In this document: positions 1 through 9,500 of the stretch, piece by piece | Numbering within the stretch: position 1 is the stretch's first letter | Layout: each line of letters begins with the position of its first letter | DNA from: a virus | Virus record (IMG/VR): IMGVR_UViG_3300008113_000466 | Location: 1 to 20,816 of that record | DNA: 20,816 bases | Direction: 5' to 3' (one strand) | Made by a program: the position numbers and the translations under genes | Notes under the pieces: model-generated | Database searches by the model: none | What the model saw: the letters and a program-made list of their open reading frames with translations, nothing else | Told to the model about the DNA's origin: nothing

Positions 1-1
1 C

Positions 2-820
2 GACGGCGTTATCTCGCGCACCACTTCTGGGGATGGTGGCGGTGGCGGTGGCGGTGGCGGTGGCGGTGGCGGCGGTGGCGGTGGTACAAACCCAGCAAAC
101 CCGGGCCCATACACCCCAACACCTGTTGACGAGCTAAACCCTGCGCCCCCAGTGCCGGTTACACAGCCGATCTCCCAAGCGACAAGGGGCGGTTCGCGTA
201 AGGCGTACGAGTATCTGTCTAATCAAGGCGATTACCCGGTCAACCCGTACCTGCCTGAAGGCACAGACATTGCAACGGATTACTGGAAGTCCGTGGGTAT
301 TCAGAACCCCTACAAGGGTCCGAAGATTGCTGACGAGCTGAAAAACCCCAACGCTACGCCCAAGACTGCGCCTCCAACAGGCCAGAAGTGGGTGTGGAAT
401 TCCACAGATCGGAAGTGGGTTACAGAAGCCATCGTTACGCCGACCACAACAAGACCGGAAGACCCCGCAAAGGACGGTGGCCTCATGCGCATGGCCCAAG
501 GCGGTGTTGCAGGCTACGCCCTTGGCGGGCTGGGCTCGCTTGGCGGTTACTCGGATGGCGGGCGCTTGCTGCGCGGCCCCGGTGATGGCGTGAGCGATTC
601 GATCCCTGCGACAATTGGCGGCAAGCGCCCTGCCCGTCTGGCTGATGGTGAGTTCGTGGTGCCAGCCCGCATCGTGTCTGAGCTGGGTAACGGCTCGACT
701 GAAGCCGGTGCCCGCAAGCTGTACGCCATGATGGACCGTGTGCAAAAAGCACGGGGCAAGACTACAGGCAAAGGGCGCGTTGCCAAGAACAGCCGCGCTG
801 ACAAATACCTTCCCGCATAA
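2..820 (+). CDS. Phage virion-associated protein with poly-glycine linker, 5' end missing
   Basis: The reading frame is open from base 2 to the TAA at 818-820, so the start lies before the window; a GTG at 152 is in frame but is not a convincing start, because the frame is open and protein-like upstream. The visible 272 residues begin with a short polar stretch, then 17 consecutive glycines (35-85), then a Pro/Asn/Thr-rich region. The C-terminal third contains Gly-rich turns (MRMAQGGVAGYALGG near base 484), a well-formed segment around LADGEFVVPARIVSELGNG (about 640-700) and a Lys/Arg-rich tail. I recognise this C-terminal pattern from environmental phage proteins of unknown function next to structural genes, but no enzymatic motif is visible. 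The glycine tract looks like a flexible linker joining an unseen N-terminal domain. The next gene starts 11 bases after the stop, so the two are probably co-transcribed. Function as a tail or capsid accessory protein is inference. Confidence 0.8.
   Translation, partial: DGVISRTTSGDGGGGGGGGGGGGGGGGGTNPANPGPYTPTPVDELNPAPPVPVTQPISQATRGGSRKAYEYLSNQGDYPVNPYLPEGTDIATDYWKSVGIQNPYKGPKIADELKNPNATPKTAPPTGQKWVWNSTDRKWVTEAIVTPTTTRPEDPAKDGGLMRMAQGGVAGYALGGLGSLGGYSDGGRLLRGPGDGVSDSIPATIGGKRPARLADGEFVVPARIVSELGNGSTEAGARKLYAMMDRVQKARGKTTGKGRVAKNSRADKYLPA
35..85 (+). repeat. In-frame GGT/GGC microsatellite (17 glycine codons)
   Basis: Six perfect copies of the hexamer GGTGGC (35-70) are followed by five more glycine codons in slightly different order (71-85). 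All units are multiples of three, so slippage would lengthen or shorten the glycine linker without breaking the frame. Confidence 0.95.
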
Positions 821-831
821 GGAACAAGATC

Positions 832-1848
832 ATGGCAGTCCAAACCACCGAAACGCAGTACGGCTTTTCCCCCATTCTTGCGCCCTATGCAGAGACCCTG
901 CTGGGCCAAGCCGCAGGTCTGACAGACCTTGAATCCAACCCGTACCTGCAGTACCAAGGCGAGCGTTACGCACAGTTCAGCCCCCTGCAGCAGCAGTCCT
1001 ACGCCAACATCGGCTCGATGGCTCCGGCCGGGCAGATCAACGAAGCCACAGGTATTGCCCAACTGGCCGCGCAAAAGGGGTTGAACGCGCAGTACGGCCC
1101 TTCGCAGTACCAGTCGCAGAGCTTCACGCAGCCCGGCGCGGCCGACAAGTACATGTCGCCGTACATGCAGCAGGTGGTGGACGCCAACAAGCGCGAAGCG
1201 CAGCGCCAAGCCGACATTGCTTCTACCCAGCGCGGCGCCAAAGCCGCAGGTGCCGGTGCGTTCGGTGGTGCACGTCAAGCTATTGAGAACGCTGAAGCCC
1301 AGCGTAACCTGTCCATGCAGATGGGTGACATCCAGAACAAGGGCATGCAGGACGCCTATGGCCAAGCCATGAACCAGTTCAACGCCGAGCAGCAAGCTGC
1401 CCAACAAGCAGCCCAGTTGCGCGAGCAGTCCTCCCAGTATGGTGCCGGTCTTAACATGCAGGGCGCTCAGGTGGGGCTGGGGGCAGCGGGTCAACTCGGC
1501 ACGCTTGGTGGTCAGTATGCTGGCCAGATGATGGACATCAACAAGCTGCAGAACACGTATGGCGGTCAGCAGCAGGCGCAGGCACAGAACATCCTCGGCG
1601 CACAGTATCAGGACTTCCTGAATGCGCAGCAGCGCCCATACCAGCAGCTCGGCTTCATGTCCGACATGATCCGTGGCTTGCCTTTGACACAGCAGTCGCA
1701 GACCATGTTCACACCGCCGCCCTCGACCGTTTCACAAGCAGCGGGTCTGGGTACTGCCGCGTTGGGTTTGAGCAAACTGGGCGCGTTCGCTGGTGGTGGT
1801 CGCGTGGGCTCCGGTCTGGCCGATCTGGCAATTGCCAACATGGCATAA
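832..1848 (+). CDS. Gln/Ala-rich phage structural-type protein, 338 aa
   Basis: The ATG at 832 is preceded by AAGGA (821-825 region), which overlaps the end of the previous gene's TAA, so the start is well supported. The N-terminal 60 residues have a conserved look (FSPILAPYAETLLGQAAG, then SNPYLQYQGERYAQFSPLQQQ). The middle, about residues 60-230, is Gln/Ala-rich and probably long helix. The C-terminal part has a Gly/Ala helix followed by FAGGGRVGSGL, related in style to Gly-Gly motifs in both neighbours. No enzyme motif, signal peptide or clear membrane segment is visible. Proteins of this type recur in environmental phages beside virion genes and remain uncharacterised. A tail or internal virion role is inferred from position only. 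The gene lies 9 bases before the next start. Confidence 0.82.
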   Translation: MAVQTTETQYGFSPILAPYAETLLGQAAGLTDLESNPYLQYQGERYAQFSPLQQQSYANIGSMAPAGQINEATGIAQLAAQKGLNAQYGPSQYQSQSFTQPGAADKYMSPYMQQVVDANKREAQRQADIASTQRGAKAAGAGAFGGARQAIENAEAQRNLSMQMGDIQNKGMQDAYGQAMNQFNAEQQAAQQAAQLREQSSQYGAGLNMQGAQVGLGAAGQLGTLGGQYAGQMMDINKLQNTYGGQQQAQAQNILGAQYQDFLNAQQRPYQQLGFMSDMIRGLPLTQQSQTMFTPPPSTVSQAAGLGTAALGLSKLGAFAGGGRVGSGLADLAIANMA

Positions 1849-1857
1849 GGAATCATC

Positions 1858-3501
1858 ATGGCAGGAATTGACGTCAACAAGATCACATCCACTCTGGCAC
1901 GCCTGCCGGATCAGGCACTGCAGCAATATGCGCAGATGCACAAGAACGATCCGTACATCATGTCGTTGGCTGTGTCGGAGTCCAACCGCCGCAAAGAGAT
2001 GCGTGCAGCCGCACAGGCACCACAGGGCATGCAGGAGCAGCCCAAGGTAGCTGACGCTGCGCTGGCGCAGATGGCCCCACCCCAAGAGCAGGGCATTGCG
2101 GCCCTGCCTGCACCCAACATGCAGATGATGGCCGACGGCGGCATTGCTGGCTACGAAGGCTACGATGAAGGTGAGTCTACCTATGGCCAAGAACCAGTCA
2201 TGCGCATGGCTGAAGGTGGTGTTGCGCGGTACAACGGTTCGCAGTCCCAATTCGTGCAGGACTTGGCGGGAATCCCCGCAGCCTACGATAAGTGGTGGCA
2301 GCGCAACCGCGCCGAAGACGCCGCCAAGGCCGCGAAAGAACGGGAAATGGCACAACGTCGGCAAGAAATGATGGACGCCCGCCAGAAAACCAGCTTTGCA
2401 AACTATCTGTTTGGCTCGCCCGAGCGCGAAGCCGAAGGTCAGGCGGAGTTGGCAGCGTTGTCAACCCCCACCGCAGAGCCAAAACGGGATGAATACACCA
2501 GCGGCATGGATCGCCGCATAGCCGCAGGCAGCATGCCAAAAGTCCCTTCCATCAGCGGAGACGCGGAAAAACCTAAAGCCAAAGCTTCTGATAAAGGCAC
2601 AGGCAAAGGCAAGGCCAACGTCGTTCCGCCACCCAAGCAAGAAGCGGTCGCGGATAAAGCCGTCACCCCCGAAGGTGGACTTGCCAGCTTGTTCAAAGCC
2701 AGCACCGCCGCAGAACTCGGTGCGGAAGCCGAAGCCCTGTCCAAAAAGGACATCGATCGCATGGACAAGGAATACAGCCCGTTCTTGGCCGAGCTGAAAG
2801 CCGAAAAGGAAGCCTTGGGCAAGCGCAAAGACTCCAACGTGGGCGAAGCCTTGTTCCGCGCCGGTGTTGGCATGATGGGCGGCAAATCAAGCAATCCGTT
2901 TGAGAACATCGCCGCTGGGGCTATTGCAGGTTTTGAAACTTTCACCGCTGCACAGAAGGCAGATGAAGCTGCACGCCGTGCGCTGCGTCAGTCTGAAATG
3001 TCCATCATGCAGGCCCAACGCGCTGAGCGTTCTGGTTACCACAGAGATGCTGTCGCGCTGACCAACCAATCTCGCCAAGAGCGGCAGTTTGCGGTTACCG
3101 CTGGGCTGGAAGCAGACAAGCTCAAACAAACCAAGGCGTACCAAACAGAATCTTTGGCAGTCGAGCGCATCAAGGCGGATGCTTTGCGGCAAAGAGCAGC
3201 CAATGCAGATGGTGGCATGAGCAAGGCGGACAAGTTACGGTTGGAACAGCTCAAAGCATACGCGGCCAATTTGAAGAGTGATCCGATGTATCAGGCCGCT
3301 GCAAAGCAGGCAATGATGCCGGGCAAAATTGGTGCAGATGCCAAAGCAGCCGTAAAGCAATACGAAGCAAAGCTGGCCCAAGTCAACGCAGCGATTGCAC
3401 AAGCCGCAGGCTTGGATACAATGCTGGCAGCGTCCCCTACCAGTGCCGGTAGCGGAATTGACATGTCCCTATGGGGCAAACCACAAGTCGTAAAGCCATA
3501 G
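1858..3501 (+). CDS. Ala/Lys-rich phage protein of unknown function, 547 aa
   Basis: The ATG at 1858 follows ATAAGGA, the same stop-plus-Shine-Dalgarno arrangement seen before the preceding gene. Residues 1-80 are a compact helical start with several Met/Gln-rich turns. Two short Gly-Gly motifs follow: MMADGGIAGYEGYDEG (about 90-105) and MRMAEGGVARYNG (about 115-127), the second closely matching one in the first gene. Residues 140-260 are charged and low in complexity. Residues 280-340 and 370-520 look like long alpha helices or coiled coils, with a Gly/Met-rich segment around 335-350. No catalytic motif is visible. Neighbours are virion-type genes, so a structural, scaffolding or DNA-delivery role is plausible but inferred. 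The stop is only 4 bases before the giant gene. Confidence 0.82.
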   Translation: MAGIDVNKITSTLARLPDQALQQYAQMHKNDPYIMSLAVSESNRRKEMRAAAQAPQGMQEQPKVADAALAQMAPPQEQGIAALPAPNMQMMADGGIAGYEGYDEGESTYGQEPVMRMAEGGVARYNGSQSQFVQDLAGIPAAYDKWWQRNRAEDAAKAAKEREMAQRRQEMMDARQKTSFANYLFGSPEREAEGQAELAALSTPTAEPKRDEYTSGMDRRIAAGSMPKVPSISGDAEKPKAKASDKGTGKGKANVVPPPKQEAVADKAVTPEGGLASLFKASTAAELGAEAEALSKKDIDRMDKEYSPFLAELKAEKEALGKRKDSNVGEALFRAGVGMMGGKSSNPFENIAAGAIAGFETFTAAQKADEAARRALRQSEMSIMQAQRAERSGYHRDAVALTNQSRQERQFAVTAGLEADKLKQTKAYQTESLAVERIKADALRQRAANADGGMSKADKLRLEQLKAYAANLKSDPMYQAAAKQAMMPGKIGADAKAAVKQYEAKLAQVNAAIAQAAGLDTMLAASPTSAGSGIDMSLWGKPQVVKP

Positions 3502-3505
3502 CATC

Positions 3506-6500
3506 ATGACAACCTACCGCATCACAGCCCCCAACGGTCGCACATACCAGATTGAGGGTCCTCCGGGGGCAAGTGATGCGCAGGTAGCTCAGGCGGTCCT
3601 CGCCCAAAACCCAGAGGCCGCGCAGCCTCCGGCGGAAACCACCGTCGGTGGCAACGTCAAAGAATTCTTCAAGGGCATCGTGCCCGGGGCCATCGGCCTT
3701 GCCGAAAGCGCCGCTGTAGGCGCATCCGCCCTCCTGCCTGAAGACGCAGAAAAAGCCACCCGGCAGTTCGTCAAAGAGACTGCTGCCTCGGCACGCAAAC
3801 CATTTGAAGCTGGTGCTGGCTACGAAGAATCGATCGGCCGTAAGTTTGGCGAAGCCGTAGGCTCCACCGTTCCGTTCCTTGCATCCGCACCTTTGGGTAT
3901 TGCTGGCCGCATCGGGGCCACTGCATTGGGTGTTGGCGCTGGGGCTGGTGAAGCCCGTGGCCGTGCCGAAGAAGGTGCAGCGACCGCCGGTGAACGGGGC
4001 CTTGCCACTGCACTGGGCGCAGGTGTGGGTGTGACGGAGATGTTCGCTCCCTTGCGAATCTTGGGCCGACTGGCCGACCCCATCAAGCAAGGTGCCGCTG
4101 CCCAGATCAAGCGTGCGCTGGTCGCCGGTGGTGAAGAAGGTGCGCAGGAAGCTGCAACGCAGATCGCACAGAACTTGATTGCCAAGGGCATCTACAAGCC
4201 AGAGCAGGCCATCATCGAGCAGGTCGGTGAATCTGCAGCCTACGGTGGCGCTACTGGTGCACTGGTGCAAGGCTTGCTGGACATGGCGCTTGGTCGCCGC
4301 GCCAAAGGCACTCCGGGTGCCCCGGGCGAAATCCCAGACCTCGAACAGAAAGCACAGGCGGAGCGTGAGCGCCGCGCCACACTGGAGCTTGAACAAGGGC
4401 TCGGTGCAGAAGCCAAGGCCGCACAGGCCCAAGGGTACGTTGGCCAGCAAGGGCAGTTGTTCCGTGGCCTGCCCACCCCCACACAGCCGCAGCGAGACCT
4501 CGCAGGTCAGATTCTGGAGCCCGCGCCCGATGAGGCCGCGCCGCGCCCCTCCGACTTGTATGAAGGCTTCCCCCTGACCACAGAGGTCGCACAGGAAGCC
4601 GGGTTCGCCCGCACGCCAGAGGAGCTGGAAGCTGCAGGTCAGCAGCAGCTTGGCCTTGATGAGGTGCAGGACACAGAGTTCTTCCGGCAAGAGCTGGCCA
4701 CGCTGGACAAGGAATACACCGCGCTGCAGGCGAAGAAGGACAAGACCTCTGCTGATAACCAGCGCATGCGGGAAATCCGCACACGCCGCACCCAGTTGAA
4801 CGAGATGGTCCGGGAGCGCACTGCCAACCGTGGCCCGCAGCTCAAGCAAGGGCAGGATCAGGGCACGCTGTTCACTCCGGCCGAGCTGCGTAAAGGTGAG
4901 CGTAGCTTCACCCCGATCACAGTGCCCCCGCAGTCTCCTGCCCGTGCGCAGGACGTATCGACCCAAGAGCAGGCCGACCTCATGATAGAGGCCACGTTCG
5001 AGTATGCCGATCTGGTCAAGATGCGTGAGCAGCTCAAGGCTTCAGAGCAGACCCCAGAGATTAAGCAGCGCATCAGGTATCTGGACGGCCAGATCAGAGA
5101 CTACACCCTTGCAGGTGTGGACCAAGCGTACCAACAGCGCCTTGAGCGCGAAGCAACCGAAGGTGCGGCGGCTGAGCAGCAAGCACGTGAAGCTGCGTTG
5201 GCTGAGCAGTCTGCGTTTGCGAAGCAGCCAGAAGGGCAACCAGTTCCCGAGCCTACAGTTCGGGCAAAGCCCACGCCAGCCACCGTGCCGACGCTGATGT
5301 CGCCTGACGTGCTTGGCGTGTTGGGCATCGGCCACTCGGCCATCTTGCGCAAGCCTACCCACCCTATCCACGGGCTGGACATTACAAAACCAGAAGACGC
5401 CGCTGAAGTCAAGAAGATGCTCACGGTGTACAAGGAAGGAAAGAGTGCCCCGATCGTTGAAAAAGTGGACGCGTACCTTGCCCGTCCCGAGTTCCAAGGA
5501 GTCCCCGATGTATCAACCCCGGCAACCGCGCAACCTGCGCCTGCGGTCAGCGATAAGCCCCGAGGACGTAAGCGAAGCGTGGCGTTACCTGTACAACCTG
5601 CCACAACCGAGCTTGCTGAACCCGGAGCCGGAACTGCCCCAGCCACCGAAGCACCTGCAGCACCTGTCGGACGCGGATTGGTTCCTACTGGACCAGATGC
5701 TGGCACGGGAGATGTTGGAGTCAGCGCGGAGCAGCCTGCAGTAAAAGCCGAATACGAAGCTGCGGAAGACGCAGCGGATAAAGCTCGCGCCACAGTGGTG
5801 GAGCTGCGGAACCAATCTGACGCCGCTGGGTACGACCAGCCAGAAGGTCTGGCCGCAGACTTGGCGGAAGCTGAACGCGCAAGCGAAGAAGCCGCACGTG
5901 ATGCGAAGGCGAAGTTTGATGCGCTGCAGAAATCAGAGTCAAAAACAGAGCCGAAAACAGAGCCAAAACCCAAGGCCAAGCGCGGTGAGCTGACGCTTGC
6001 CAAGGCACGCGATACCGCAGGTGATCTGGACCTCGACCCAGAGACAACCAAGGCCAAGGTCAAGGCGTTTGCAATGCGCCTGTTCAAGGCTGGCCTGATT
6101 GATGAGATCAGCCTCAACGCAACTTTGAACATCGGCAAAGACCGGGACATGGGCCCCGAGGACATGATCGATGAGATCGAGGCCGCGCTTGACTTCTATG
6201 AACAAGAGCAGGGTAGAAGCACCACAACCCCCGAGCAACCCAAGCTCACCAAAGAGCCGATCACCATCGACGTTGAAGCGCGGGAGATTCCTGACAACCA
6301 ACGTGCTTTGCTGGAAGGCCCTGTCAGCCGCCTGCAAGAAGATCAGACTGCAGAGTTGGAAGAGTTCTACGGCGCACAAAAAGATTCGCCAGAGTTCTGG
6401 GCACGCCTGAACAAGGACGTTGCCACGTTTGCGGAGAAGGGTGCCAAGGCAATCGCCAAAGCAATCCGGGAAATCATCCGCCAAGTGCACGCCGGGGTGC

Positions 6501-9500
6501 TGGCTGTCAGCATGATCTTCAACCCAAGCGGCATGACACTGCCCGAAGGTTTTGTGGTCACCAACAAGGCGACCATCACCACCGAAGAGCAAGTGCTCGC
6601 CCCCCTGCCTGCCAATGTGAAGGGCATGTCCGAAGGCGCGAAGCTGGCATACCAGACCATGATCCCCGCCTTGAAGGGCAAGCTGGGCGACAAGCTCATC
6701 ACGATTGCAGACAAGCCGAGTGGTCGCGTCTTCATCTTCAAGCCCGATGGCACTCTGGTCCTGCAGAAGAAATCACTGTTTGGTCTGGCCAAGGGTGATC
6801 TGTACAAGGGCAACAACGACCTGCCCAGCAACCGCATCACGCCCGCTGGCATGTTTGACATCAAGGTCATCGACGCCAAGAAGGGCGCGGACGAGAAGCG
6901 CACTGCAGGTGAATACGATACCGGCACTGTGCTGGCCATCAATGATCCCGATGCGTGGGTCACCATCATGCACTCCGTCTGGCTCAAGGAAAAAGACGCT
7001 GGTGCCCGTGCTGCTGCCCTGAAGACAGACACCGCTGCAGATTCGCGGTTCTCGTTCGGTTGCATCAACATCGACAAGGCCGCATACAAAAACTTGATGG
7101 ACAACTACGCCGCCCAAATGGACGGCTCCAAGTTGTTTGTGGTGCCCGACAACCAAGCGGATACCAAAGACTTTTTGACTGGCAAGAAGCAGGGCGCAGA
7201 CGTTCTGGTGCGTGAATCCGTAGAGCCGGTGACCCGCAAAGTGACCCGTGATGTGGACACCACTTCTGCGCAGAAAGACACCCGCGTAGCAGCAGGCCGC
7301 GAACAGAAAGGTTTGCCACAGGAACGATTCTCCGTACCCGCCACGGCCACAGGGCAGACCCTCGACGCCATGCAAGCGGAGATTGCCAACATGCCCGGCA
7401 TGATGGGTGCTGCACTGCGCCGCATGCTCAAGTCCGGCAAGATCAAGCTCGAAGCTGCTGCCCCCGGGGGCCGCAAGATCGGCGGTCTGTATGACGGCAA
7501 GTCGGTCACCCTGTACGCCAACGGCATCCCCAGCGGCAAGGTCATGTCTGTGGCCCTGCACGAGGTCGGTGCCCACTTGGGCCTGAAGAACATGGTCGGC
7601 GCGAAGCAGTACGACGCCATCATCGCCCGCCTGCAGAAAATGATTGAGAAGGCTGACGGTTCCACCGAAGCCAAGATGGCACAAGCCGCGTACAAGCGCA
7701 TCCCGATTCGGGATATGAAGCGCGGCCCTGAAGTGTTTGGCGATGAGCTGCTGGCTTACTTCGTTGAAGAGATGGCCCTGTCTGAGGCTGCGGGCACCTT
7801 GCCCAAAGTCGGCATGTTGCGCAACCTGTACAACCAGATCAAGACGGGCTTCTTGACAGCAATCAACCGCGTCTTCGGCACCTCGCTGGGCATCAACGAC
7901 CTGACTGCCGAGCAGGTTCAACTGCTGGCCAAGGCTGCGTTCACGATGGAGTCCTTCACCGCTGCAAAGGGTGAGGCCACTGCCGAAAGCGAACGTAACT
8001 CCATCCCCGGCACAGCAGACCTCGACCCAGCATCCCGCGCCGCTATCAAGGCGCTGCAGGACAAACTGCCTGTGGGCGAACGCGGCCCCGAGGGTGTGGT
8101 GGGTCAGGCCGTGCAGGGCATGAAGCGTGCTCGTGAGAACTCCGGCATCATCACCACATTCCGCCAAGCCGTTGCAGACAAGTTTGCATCGGTGGAATCC
8201 AAAGTGTCGCAGATGTTCTCCAAGGGCGTGCGCGATTCCTTCGGCAACCTGAACCCTATGGTGCTGGTGCGCCAAGCGGAAGACAACGCCAAGATCATCA
8301 TGGACTTCTTCCGTGCTGGTGGCATCCGCATGACCAAGGAAGGTCTGGTCGAGACGTTCGATCAGGACAAGTCGATGGTGTCGGCGCTCAACAAAGTCAA
8401 GGACTTTGCCGCTGCAAACGGCATGACCTACGAGGAAGCCAAGTCCGAAATCTCCACCGTGCTGGAAGGCCACCGTGTGCATGGCATCCGCCAGTACAAC
8501 AACGATCTGGAGCAGTCGGCCATCATCCTTGCTGGCAAGGGCAAGACCAAAGAGGCTGCAGAAGAACGCGCCCGCAAGATCACCCTGCACATGACCAATG
8601 CAGAGATCGATCAGATGGAAGCGATCTACCAGAAGTCCAAGGGCATACAGGGCATTCAAGCTGACCTCAACGCCACCCGCACACAGGCCATCGACCTGAT
8701 GATTGCCACTGGCCGGATCACCAAAGAGCAGGGCCAATTCTGGAAGGACAACGAAGCCTACGTGCCGTTCGACCGTGTGTTTGAAGAAACCCCGGTGGCA
8801 CCGAAGTTCACCCGTGGCAAGGGCTTGGCAGTGCTGCGCAACTACCCCGGCATGGAAGGCTCACTGGGTCGCCCAGTGCGCAACGTGCTCGATGCCTACG
8901 CCAACCGCTTGAGCTGGATGGTGGAAGACACCATGCGCAACAACGCCAGCGTGAAGCTGTTGGAAGCGATGGAGCTTGGCGGCTTTGCACGTGAGATTCC
9001 CAAGGTGGAAGCTGCGCAAAACAAGAACCTTGTGGTGCCCCGCCTGTATCGCAACGGCGAGCCCGTGTTCTTCGAGGTGCAAAACGAATACGACATGCTG
9101 GCCTTCCAGCAAGCACCAGAGATCATGAACGGCCTGACCAAGGCCCTCGGTGCCACAGCCCGTATCCTGCGCGTGTCGGTCACTGCCATGCCCCCGTTTG
9201 CCATCAAGCAGGTGGTGGATGACGCGCAGCGTGCAGCGTTCTACTCCGGTGTGCAGCGTCCGCTGGTTGTTGCCATGAAGACTCTGTACAACTTCCCCAA
9301 GGTGTTCTTTGGTGAGCTGACAGGTCGCAAATCCGTGGCGGTCAAACGCATGGAAGAGCTGGGCATCATCGGTGACTACGACTTCAACATCTACGAGCCT
9401 GTGGCCGACATCGAAAAAGAAATCGGTGCCGCAAAACGCAGCGTGGCCGGTAAGACGTTCCACCGCCTTGAGCAACTCACAAAAGCCTCGGACCTTGCGG

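Noticed and set aside
547-1494. Leu-rich minus-strand open frame of 315 codons
   Set aside because: The leucines are antisense to the CAG glutamine codons of the sense gene; no membrane topology or start signal makes sense.
3437-4966. Minus-strand open frame of 509 codons antisense to the giant gene start
   Set aside because: Low-complexity Leu/Cys/Arg-rich product typical of a shadow frame; the sense strand has recognisable protein patterns.
5313-5507. Upstream extension of the nested gene
   Set aside because: Open by chance, Ser/Arg/Cys-rich and without a ribosome site; protein-like sequence begins at the ATG with AAGGAG.
6773-8737. Long minus-strand open frame (654 codons) antisense to the giant gene
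   Set aside because: It mirrors the codon bias of the sense gene, reads as Leu/His/Gly/Val-rich sequence without domains, and has no supporting ribosome site or promoter.
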